Source: Tubiluchus corallicola
Taxonomy: Eukaryota; Priapulida; Priapulimorpha; Priapulimorphida; Tubiluchidae
Assembly: GCA_030141605.1 (NCBI GenBank)
Contig: JAQGDQ010000011.1
Location: forward strand, 806,066 to 870,065
Direction of reading: 5' to 3'
Length of the DNA stretch: 64,000 nt
Positions 30,201-42,200 of the stretch are shown here, in pieces. The notes below the pieces were generated by a model. That model was given only the letters and a program-made list of their open reading frames with translations, made no database searches and was not told the origin of the DNA. Made by a program: the position numbers and the translations under genes. The stretch's first letter is position 1. Every line of letters begins with the position of its first letter.

Positions 30201-33200
30201 ACATAACTGTATACTTAACCTCGCCTGAGATGTCATGGCTGTTGGGGAGTCCTTTGCGCAGTCTCTTGTATCTTAGGTGTATTTGGTTTTCTCAGAACAG
30301 GAAATTACATTTTCTAAACTGCGTAGTATAATAAGTCATTATGTTTGCGCAAACCTGGCGTAATCTCATTTCAGTTTGTGAAATTGTGCTGCTTCACAGT
30401 TTGCTGCATGTACTTGTATTTCATAAGAGCTTGTGCTCTGGACTCGCTAGTGAAGTATGCTGGATTAAGACTGGCTGATTAAATTATCGCAGTTTACTGA
30501 GATATTCGTAAAGCTATAGTTTTAAAATGTCCTTGCACTTTTAATTATCAACTGCAATATGAATTTTTGTTCATTTCGCCGTTTCATTGTGAAACCGATG
30601 TTTAGGGGGCCCTCTTTGCAAGTACGTACCCGTTTCTGCAAGTAAGTACATGATGTAATGCCTTTTGTTTTGAAAATATTAATTTTTGAACTTGTGAACT
30701 AGTAGTAATTATTCTAAAATCAAAATTCGCCATGAAGGCCTCTAAAATGTAAATAGGCCAGTAAAGTCATTTTAATATGATATTCTCCGTTTTCGATTCA
30801 TAGCACATTATTGCATGTTGTGTTTTTTCCATAAAAGCCATTCATGTTGTTTATGTTTTAACATAAGAAAACATTGTAATTTCCAGGCCTTTGGCATTTA
30901 CTGTTTACAAACGATGAAAATCGGGCATGTGAAAAACGCTCAGCTGCCGCACATTTTGCGAACATTCATGGCGTGTTTTTGTCGAGTGTGATTTCGAAAC
31001 GTGAACGAATTCGATTTCCGGTTTGCGCGTTTTTGTCTGCCTCGAGCGCCCACGGTAATTACTGTGATCATGTTACTGTGAAACGTGTAAAATGCGGGTG
31101 AGACGTATCAACATATCTAATCTAAATCATTGCCTGCTTTCTAGAATTATGATTAAACGAACCACTTGCACGTAAAATAATCAGACAAGATAGCGCGTTT
31201 TTGTTTTAACTGGTAAATTTCAGTAATTGTAATCGTGTCACTAAATCCATTCGGTAAAGCAAGTCAGACACAATAATGCATATATATGATGTCCAATGTT
31301 AATCATTTAACAAGGGGCCTGCTCAATTCACTGCGACACAAATAATTACGGTAATATAGACAGCAAGTTAATGACATTTCTCTATCCTAGCCTAATGTGA
31401 AGTTAAGGAATTAAGAACGTCTAATTAATAAATAACATAAATAAACCCAGCGCAGATGTGTCCATAACCATAACCTCTATTGCTGATGCCAACATAGCGC
31501 AAACATAATTCTTAACGACCTTGTGGGCATCGTATTACAGATAAGCGTCATTTTATATACACCAACTATAATACCATTGTCTTTCCTAATAGATATCGTA
31601 CAATCTCCAATAATTAGTCTGCATACATCGTTTTCTGGGTTACACCGTGAAAGATGAGTAAAGGAGGTATTACGCTATTAAGGTCAAGTGAAATTGGGCA
31701 GGGTGAAAACATCTTCGAGAGTCATTAATCGCTCAAGAACCTCAGAAGATGAGGTCATCCTACGCGAAGATTTGAAGGCAGTGTCATTGTTGTAATTTTC
31801 GTTCTGACTGGTTGTGTTCACTAAGAATGTTGTTGATCACCTTATAATGTTGATTTCACCGTTATGTACAACTAATCCGTTTTGCTGTTTTACAAGAACG
31901 AAATAACGATATCTTCAAAACTGTTATCAAGTATTTTACACGCAAAATATTGTATTGAAAGAAGTAAGTTAAAACTCCATACATATTGTGCGAAAGAAAC
32001 TGTTTGAATGTTTAATCTTGGGATCAAATTGCTGCACATTCCTATTTATGTATTTCAAAAATTTAGTGACGCTGAAACTTAGTGCCACAATTTGCAAAAT
32101 GGTGACCAGAAATAAAATCATAGGAAAAGAGTCACAATTTTGGCTTAGAAAAAAGCCACAATTAATTTTGGCTATGGTTAGGGTTATTTCTTTTTTCCTG
32201 TGACTTTTTTGCCTGGATTCCGCGAATCGTACGTCGCCCACACATAAATTACATGTGTATCATTGTCAAACTGAAAAAAAAATTTGAAATTTTTCTATAG
32301 TTATTTTTTATTCATTTTGCTATCACCTGTGCACATTAAGAGCTCAAAATGCGCATTATGTCTAATCATGCTCTCTGATCTCAAAGAACCTGTTCAGCGA
32401 GGTATGAAAAATTTTCCCGGTTTGGGGGAGGAGAGCACCTGTTTCCTGATTTAACAAGCCTTTACCAAAAACCATTCCGCCATGAATGAGTTTTTTTTCA
32501 TCGAAACACGACGGTAGCAAGATAAAACCAATTCAAATCCACCTGCATGGGAGCATGTGCGCTTTTTTTGAAATCAGCCTATTTACACAGCTACGAATCT
32601 GCATAGCCAAATTTTAGTGCTGAACGTTCGCTGCACGGGGGGTGGATTGTACAGGTCGCTTTGGGTAATCGTTATGTCCATTATCGAGATTATTATCATT
32701 ACCATTTGTCATTGTCTCAATTATTCTTATTAGTATAATTATTTACTAAAATTTTTAATATGAAGTAAATACTTGCAATGAAGGATTAAGATCACAAGTA
32801 CTAAACAAGCGCTCTAAAATGAAATTTATGCGAAAATAAATCGTAACTAAGGTCATATGATAACTGTCACGACATATTGACACGGTAAACGGCACTGGTA
32901 AAGCTTAAAATCTGTCATTTTAACGGCAAAAGTTATGAACTTGTAACGTCCAGAATGAACTCACATGCAGTTACTAAGTACAGTTTTTCAAAGCAAACTT
33001 CATCAGAAGGAACCATTTTTCTCACCTAGTGTGTGATTTTAATTTCAACAAGAAATTACTGAAATTTTGGAAAAGAATCTTGCAATGCCGCTGTTGTAAT
33101 TGCTTTTACAACTCGTTTTTTTTGTTTGTTTGGAAAATCCATTTCGAATTTTTTATGAATGGCTTGTAGATTCGTGCGTCTTTCAACAAAGCGTGTATTT

Positions 33201-36200
33201 TTGAAATGCATAATTTCCCTGAAGCAAAGGAATGACGAGAATTGGAAAATCCTCCTTTATCCGTGAGTTCCTTTATACCCGCTGGGATGACATCTGGGAC
33301 AGTGTGTTCTGGGAACTTCATGACAAGTATATAATACATCTATGCACAATGATTTTTTATATGACCGTGTTTTCTTCTCTGAGTAATACGGTTCTTGTTG
33401 TTTAGGTCTGCCTTGAGTTGTTTTTAAAATGTCCAAATGCGTGACCGTCATAATAATTGACGTAGATGTATTTTGTTGCACAAAATACAAACAGTTGTTA
33501 TATGTAAAATAATAATGGCTGTATTTTGTGGCCGTAGGGTAACGAATTATCACATACCTTACTGAAATTTTCGAACGATAATGATCACCTACTTCTTGTT
33601 TTGACTTGCGAGATTCGTTAAAAATGTCGGCAGAAACTGAATGAGCTCGAAATCTATTTTCTTATTGATTACACCTGCATTTTTACAGACGTTAAAGGAG
33701 TGGTTTTCATTTAAATGTCAGACAAAGTCACAAAGCGCAAAAGTATATAAACCAGGTACATAATTAATTAGTTAAACTCGCCCAAATCCATACACCAGTA
33801 TCGCTAAATAATACATGCACCCACTCTTTACTTTAATGATGATCATTCAATGTTTTATAAGCATTCGGGACACATTATACCCCGAGGTAATTTAGCTTCA
33901 GCCAACATTCGAGTCAATAAACTGCATGGTCACGCTACTGGCACGCACACAACAGAAGCTTTTATGCAGATGTCTTTTACTGGAAAAGTTTTCTTTCAGT
34001 CAACAAATTTGCGTGTTCTTGAGTGCAGACCAGCCGACCCTCAATTTTGCTGCGGAGGATTTGTTTTTAAAACCCAACTCAAATATTTGCTGCGTTATGC
34101 AGCGTACTAGCATATTTGCTGAGCAGGATGTAGGATGAGTTGTTTTGAAAAAAGTAAATTCTCTGTTGTGTTCCTGCAGAGGAATGCGGTCTATTTTCGC
34201 TTATGACTAGCCGTGTACTTTCATTTCTCTTTCTCTCTCTCTCTAATGTAACCAATTGGTGAAATATTTCCTGTTATTCCCAAGGCCAAATAAATGATCA
34301 TGTTTTTTATACTTGCCTAGCTTTAGACCTTGCATTTATTGACGATACAGTAAATGTGTTCAAGTTGACGGCGTGATTTTAAGCAGTTTGATGAATAAGT
34401 GTTTAGTATATATTCAGTTTTTAGTTCATTATTCTAGCAAATTCAGTATTCACTATTGCAATGTGATTCAGTAGGGTTCTCTCGCAGCATTGGATGCATT
34501 TGTAGTATCACATACAAGGCAACCAAAGCACTGCATCAAATAACATTGCTACAGACAGCAGTAAATGACGCAAAAAAAAATAAAACCAGTTTTCGTTTAA
34601 CATTTTTAGCCAGTTATTATAATAGTTCACAAAAATAGTTTTCATTGTCAATGATTGTCTTTGTGTAAATGTAAGTTAACAATTCTGTATTTTTAATGTG
34701 TAATAATAAAATTACTTCTCCAAGAACATAATATTTAAACTGTTTCCGCCAGTTTTTACGTCAGTTTTACAGAATTCAGGATATTTCCTTGCTGCACAAT
34801 TAGCTGCAAAATTTACGATTTTTCCTACTTAATAGCTGTTTTACATATGATAGTGTATAGCTTTTAAGCAATTAACTTGCCGTTGTTACATGAGTAATTT
34901 CTAGCACAGGTTTAATTTCCGTCTTTATGGTTTCTCAAGAAAGCATTGTGTTTCGAGATCACAGGAGTATCGATTGATCAGGGGAAAAAACCTATAAACC
35001 ATCGAGAATTTTAACAGCCTTAAATGGAGTTTCGTCTTTGCAAGATACTTCGCTTGTTTAAACTCTAAGAATTGCAATAACAGATGGCGCACTCTAATTT
35101 TAGTAGAAATCTACAAGATTTATTGAAGCACTTCAATCACGTGCAGTAATTAATTTATTATAATCGGGCATAATCACGCGAGCTTTACTTTTTGCAGACA
35201 GGGGCTACTAAACATACACAGAAATATTAATGGGCGTCCTGATCTCTGAGTGCGGTGGTTGAAAACAACGAGTTGCAAGTAGTGCGATCATAATAATAGG
35301 CCCTCTTTTTGGGAGTGCTTTTAATGGACTTTGGTACATTATGTAATTTATTTTTTTTTCATTTATATTACCTCACCGCCACTGTATTATCAAGTAGTCT
35401 TTTCTTTTCCAAAACGCACTGTGAATGAACTATTTACTGTGCGTACAATAATTATTACCTTGCAATTTTTCGTCCTTATGGAATGTACACTACCCGTGGT
35501 TGTGCAAAGAGTTGTTTACTTGACCTGTTACTTGCTTAACTACTTCAATAACAAGGCCATCAGCATGGCAGCGATTAGAGGCGATTTGCTCCCCGCAAAA
35601 CTCCGAGCAAATATTTTGCCTCTAATTTAGCGTGGAATCATTGTGTCTTTGTGAGGTGGTTATCCAAATTAAAGTAATTGTAATCCGGTGTGCTGGTGTG
35701 TTTTTGAAAGTACAGACAGTGCTGTGTATAATCTCGTTAACCCTGAAACTACGTCTAAATTATGTTGTGAATTAAACATTAATTAAACGAAATTAATGTG
35801 CGAAAATATTAGCCTGAATACGAAATGAGGAACATCGCAGCTATGTACTCTGGAAAACTCGGGTTACTATCATGTGTTCAGAGTGGCTTGACAGGTACTC
35901 AGGGTGATGAAATTTGTAGAAACTGCAGACAAATTTCGACAAAACAAAGTCCAGAAAACACGGAGAAATAATCTGGTGTTGTGTTAACTGCGATTTCTGT
36001 CACCAGAGGTAAGCACGAAAGTCTACAAGTGTATGTAATATATAAAAAATTGAATTTCTGTGCTAGGAAACTCGAGAAGTTTTGTTTAGGACCATTTTTC
36101 CCCTCGCGTATGAAGGAAGCCTTTTCGCTCGTAAACAACGTTGAAGTCTCCGGAATGTCATGTTGAACTTTACCTGAACGTGTATATGAAACATTTATAG

Positions 36201-39200
36201 CCATATTAAGTAATTGACTACTTAGAAAATGGAGTTATACTCTGTATTGAATATTCATTGCACGGACTGATTGTGGGTTCGAATCCCGACAGGATTGAAG
36301 TTTATGTGAAAACACAACGGAACAGACTGCAGTTACAGCTAATAGGTTTTCCTGCACGCAGCTGCTGCCTCTACCGTCCCTTGATTATTATTTAAGCCTA
36401 GTTTAAAATGCAAAGTGCAAGCAGCAGCAGCCGACGAGAAAGTGCAGCTAATGGATATACAGCCTAGACAGAATGTTTGACGTGAAATATAAATAATGTA
36501 TTACCGGTAGCTGTCAAGGGAAGCTGATGCGAGTACAGGATATTTATAATAGATGAAAGGGGTGGAAAGCAATTAGCGTGCCACGTCCTTTGTTCAAGGA
36601 CGTATCCAAAACTTTTCCACTAGCACATTTGATGTGATCGTATTGATTTTTACACGCCGATTACCGCCTGCGTTTTGCTGAAAAAAGCGCTGAGCTTATT
36701 AAAAGCCGGAACGGGTTGCACACGATATTTCGCTGTGGGGTTTCATCACCCGCCTAGCAACAGTGTCTGGATGCTGCGGAAGATGAGGCAGGAAATAATG
36801 ATGCGTTGCTAGGTTATCTCTGGTTGCCAATATCAGTGTTATCTGTCCCGCCGCGCGTTTCGCGGTAATCTTCAGGGGATTTGTTGCTTGGCTGACAAGG
36901 ATGGAAGCATTAACCCTCGACAGTCGGTTACACTTACAGGATATATTTGGCGCCAAGAATTTCTCTGTTTACCTTCTGTTGTCTAATTTTACGGCAGCTT
37001 CAATAGACAAATCTGTTCAATCGGGAGGCGCTTTAATAAAAAACAGTTCTGACTCCACGAACTATGACTTTCATACTTGAATGGAAGCTGTTTTTCTCTT
37101 ATACATTTAGGTGACCACATTTAGGTTACCTGACATTCTGTAGAAGTATTCAGTTCTGCGTCCAGAATCAGTCCCTGACGGGCAAACAGTTCTGCAGAAG
37201 CCTCTTTATCTAGTTCTTGCGGAACTTCAGAAGCCCTACTTTGTCCCTTCCGATCTATTAATCATTTAAAAATAACATTCTTCTGCTCCTATTTGTTTTT
37301 CTCTTGCTTCTCCCAGGCTTACCCCGGACATTCCTAGATGTAAAACGGCTGCTTATAAGTCGTTTTTGCCTCAGACTTCTTGCCTGTGAAATTCTGTATC
37401 AGAATATCCTTGAAAACTGCAACTTAGTTATGTGAATTCTCTGGACGTGCACACTTGCTTCCTTGGTGTAACCATTCTCTTTGAGTGGCTATTGGCTTTG
37501 GGTTGGGCGGTTGCATAAACAACGAAGAGTGACCCCGTAAGAAGAGCGGTTTACTGTACAATATAGATCTTAGAACTGATCATTTCATGAATATGGAGCT
37601 CGTGGAGAGATGGCCAGAGGCCTCTTGTTTCACAAGGACAAAATGAAATCTTCGCTTGAAAGGGTTAAACAGATATGCATCACATCGGCATGGATTTTAA
37701 TTAAGGAAGGCATTTGCGTGTATGTTTCAGACAGCAGCAGCATACACAAAGTTTGAAAAGTTTTCAAGTGATTGATGTTCTGAAGATATGCTTGCGCTGT
37801 CAGACTCTGGGGAAAAGCACACAGTGTTAGCTGAATAGATGCGTTCTTAATTGAGTTCATTGTTCCAATGGTCGCAGCTAAGACTAGTGTTTATCAGTGG
37901 TTGAGCCATTATTATTTTTGGGATCAAATAATTAATCAATTAGACAATTGAATTATATAGTTCCTAAGGCAGCCCTTTTTGCTTCTTTTGACTACAAATG
38001 CACCATCTGAATTGTAGTTGACATAATACGAAACTCATCTTCACTTTAAAGATTTTGGCTGTCAGCCATTCTGGAAATCTTTGCACCCTAATTAAGCTTT
38101 TAAACCCGGTAATCTGGCGTTTGGGGAAAGTAAACTAACGTTACTTTATTGAACAATAAGTATAGCGTTGATGAATTGTAAAAAGGAATCATTGGGCACT
38201 TGTATGTATTTGTGGAACAGCTGTCGAAACTGTTGAGAAGTCAAGATTGAACAATTTTCTGCAAGCTTGCGCATAAACGATTTTTCCTGCAGAAAAGTTT
38301 ATTTTCGCACTGCAGTAAAACACCGTGTTGTTTACCCTCGTAAAAACTTTGATCTTGTTGCGCCATAAACATGCACACACTAACACTTGCTGTATGTATC
38401 CTGCCGTAACTTTATGCCTAATATAATTTTAACGTCCCACGGCAAAATTCCAATTACAACCACAGAGAGAACTAGAAAAGTAGAGTTATTACACTTGACT
38501 TCACCTAATGCTTATCCAGCTGGAAAAATTACAGATATTCTGGAGAGATTATTATATGTTGCATTTTGCTCGTTAAGAAGGTTGATTGAGCACTGAGTAG
38601 CTCCTAGCGACTGTTCCATCGATCAATAAAGCTATTTGAGTTGGGAATTTTGGAACCGTGCCAAACTGTGGACAAGTCGTGGCTATTTAATCTAAGGATG
38701 GGTTGGCTTGACCCAGGAAAGCACAGGAATTACATTCCTGTTTGGCGGAGAGAGTATGTCTTGAAACCCATGGAAATTCAACTAAATAATCGCGATCCCT
38801 TTGCGGCGCTGTTCGACAAAAAGTTTCAATGAAATGATATGAATAATAACTCATATCTTAGCTTTAATCCATCTTTAATCAAATCCCATTTGTTTTCAAT
38901 TCTACATTTGATTTGTGAATAGTATTTTTTGTAGCCTTGCCACCTATTTCAGTTGCAATTTTTAGTGAGTAATGTTACTTTTCTTAAATTCAAAAAAGTT
39001 TCGATTTTATAGATAATGAAGGCAATATTTAGCAGCTACTGTGCTGAGTGTGCTCCAACATAGTTATTTGTAAAAGAGTGTAAAATATCTGTTTACAGCG
39101 AATGCATGCAGTTACTTGACCAATTTTGCTAATGAGCAACATTAACGCATGCGCCGCAGAACTCGTAAATTCGGATTAACTACCTAATGAAACGACTGTT

Positions 39201-42200
39201 TTTGAGTTGAGCGCCTCGAGTTATCTGAGATTGAGGAAACGAATTCTGAAAGCCTTTCACAGTGCGTGATGCTTTCCAGGTCAGCAGCAGAAGATAAAAC
39301 CATGCTTATAATGCTCAGTCCACCCCTCAGGCTGTATTTAGACTAGGGATTATGTAAAATTAATTAGTTCGTCGTTTGGAGAAGTTTGAGAGGCGAGTAG
39401 CAGATATCTGTGGCATCACGCATACCTTGAATGCATATCTATGATTTTGAATCTCTGACCTGCAGTACACACAAGTTTTAAGTGAATAGTTTAGAGTCTT
39501 TGTTGAGTTTTGTTGAAGACAGTTATAGAGGCATAGAATTATGAAGACAACATTCAATTGATGTATGGGTACATCCTGCAGCAGCTGACGGACTAGCAAA
39601 CGGACTAACATCAATGATATGAATAGTAAAGTAAACAGTGGCAAGTGAATGGAGTTTGCTCACCATAATAGATGGCACAAATAGCGATTATTAGTGAATA
39701 ATTTAGAAAAACTAACAATGCAATGTACGAGTATTGTTTTGAACTTCATTGTGGAAGTGATCACGGTTGTGAAAGCGAAGTGTTTGGATTTAATACTTCG
39801 TATTTGATTCAGTAAAGCTTTTTGTTGAATGTGCAGCTTGATATTGATCTGTCTTCACGTGATATTGACATTGTAGAACCCAGTGATTGAGTGTTATGTG
39901 CGAATATTCACCATATACACTCACTTCAAGGCTGCATTATACATATATGTACTTTTTCTTAAGAATTTTACAACCGTTCGATTAAGCTTAAATTAATTTT
40001 ACGCATCTCTGTTGGATTTTGCAATTTTAACTTCGCAATTTCTTATAAAATTAACTAAACGGAATTTTGCTGTTGAGTTTACCCTCTTACTTGTAACATC
40101 TAGCTAGACAACGTGGCTATTAAATTTTCTTATATGACTACTAAATTTTCTTATAAAAATTGTTTATTCTTAAAATACATTATACTACCATTTTGTACCA
40201 TCAAAAGTACATCCTATTTGTCAGAGGTCTGTAAATAGCACAAGGATGATGCCACTTGTTTGTCAGAGGTCTGTAAATAACACAAGGATGATGCCACTTG
40301 TTTTGGTGATTTTCACTATCTCTTGTACAGCTGTTTGACATGCCCTGTGATGGTGTCAGATCATACCAGAAACTTCTCCGTGGTTATCATTTATGTACGC
40401 ACATTTGAACAGACAAAGCATTTGGATCGAGTGTCTGGACCCATTCCAACGGTGAAATAGAGCCGTCCAAGTGCTATAATACCAGAGGACTACAGAAAAC
40501 TGCAATTCTTCCAACTACAAGTTCCTTTCCTCTTGGCTGAATAAATGGATGGGGTTATTTACTCGACTTTTGTTATGATTGCCTATACGTGATCATTGAA
40601 TAGAAGAGGAATTCTCTATTCAGACAGTGTCAAACAACAAGGGGAGATTCACCTATTCCAAGGTCGCGCTATAGCCGGCGGCCATATTGGCTGATTGTTG
40701 TTGTACAGTCTGAGAGTTCGCGTACCGGTTTTACTAGTCTGGCCCCGGGGTTACATGAGTATATAATTCCTTGAACAAACCTTGTCGAGTTTTCACGCTT
40801 TGTCAGAAAAATCCACGTTTTAGAATTCAACTTCTCAGCCCGTGGATTACGAATATTCACGCCCCTTTGTTAAGAGTTTCGCTGTTTCGTACATGCAAAG
40901 TGATAGGTTCTTGAAATAAATGTTTTCTGATGTTTGAGTTGTCTTCAAAGAGCGGTGAACCCTGACATACAACTGTGGTGAAGCTGTTTTTGAAATTAAG
41001 TGCTACATGCAAGCCCCCTGGCATTCACTTCTTCCTTTAGAATTGAAGCATTGCCGTAACCCAAAATCTAATTTTTGCTGTTTTGCTTGATTTTTGGATG
41101 TGGATTTTGTAATAGCTTGTCCATCGATCTTCATTTGTGTTTGACCTTCCCTGTTGATCGTACTAAAATTTCAAACACTACGTGATTATGCATGCTTTAT
41201 TCAATTGCCCACCAGATTAATAATGGATGGTCACTGCATTTCATTGATCAATGGTCAAAGCAAGAATGACTGTGATACTGCATGAAGCTGAATATTTAAT
41301 TTATTTCGCTGTGGTCGCATTGCTTAGGGTAGAGGTAAAGGATCTTTTTTCATAGTGGTTATTATAAAGTAAACGTTGGCATATTGACAGATTCTATTTT
41401 TTGTTGTTTTTGAACCATGTTCTTTTGAGTGCACTAGCTATTTTGTATGTATGCGATTTTACAAATGAAAATATTATCAGGACAAAATATCCTATTCCGG
41501 TCATGTTTTAAACTCTACATGGAATAATTTAAAGTCTATAATCTGTTTACTCGCTCCTTGTTTTTCTTAAACACCGACTTTATAAACAACTTTTTTGCGG
41601 TACGTGTCTAGTTTTTGAGTAGCAAATGATTTTTTATTACAGGAGTCGGCTTTGACGCTACAGCCAGTTTGTCGAGAATACCCGGAAACAGTTGTAGATA
41701 TCAGACGCTGGACGAAGTATCAAGACGGACAGAGTATCCTCCTCACCACCCCATCCGTCCTATTCGGTTCCCGAGTAGAGGTCTACAGGGCTGAGGGCAC
41801 AACACAGTGGTACACTGCCGTCATTTTGTCCTACAATGAGTCTACTCGAGTAAGTAACGGTTCTGTGGTATTGTTTAGTATTACTGTGTATATATTCATC
41901 TACATCCAAGGCAGCTCTACTTGATAAATTTTTACTTCTACGTCACTGGTGCATATTAATGATAAGAGAACAAATGTATTGATAATATCTTGTCCTACTT
42001 GCAAAACTGGTATAACCTGGCATTGCTCATGCAATCACCCACTGATAATGTTTCCTACTATCACACACTATGCCATTTCTTTGTTGAAAGCAGTTAACTA
42101 GTAATAATTTTGCAAAGTGTAATCGGCTGTACAATTGCCGAAGATGATAGATATAATTGTAAGCATTTGTATGCATTACATTCACTGCAAAAACCTGTTG

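Larger units (their letters stand above)
18418..41642 (+). other. KDM3: KDM3 intron 2 (23.2 kb)
   Basis: Bounded by the GTAAGT donor and a TTATTACAG acceptor. No nested gene is convincing. Contents noted separately: a motif cluster at 19820-19990, a GT-rich low-complexity run at 20235-20320, an inverted repeat at 23121-23146, a purine-rich run at 28478-28529, a CpG-dense patch at 30910-31106, a hairpin at 35574-35626, a tRNA-SINE-like box at 36276-36286, a GC-richer block at 36660-36960, an unexplained frame at 38608-38832, a 42-bp tandem duplication at 40217-40300 and a promoter-like patch at 40660-40860. Elsewhere it is ordinary AT-rich intron. Confidence 0.85.

Noticed and set aside
32176-32186. 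GGTTAGGGTTA as an interstitial telomere repeat
   Set aside because: Fewer than two units, expected by chance.
36699-36956. 85-codon minus frame in the GC-richer block of intron 2
   Set aside because: Higher GC lowers stop frequency. No domain or similarity was recognised, so regulatory DNA is more likely.
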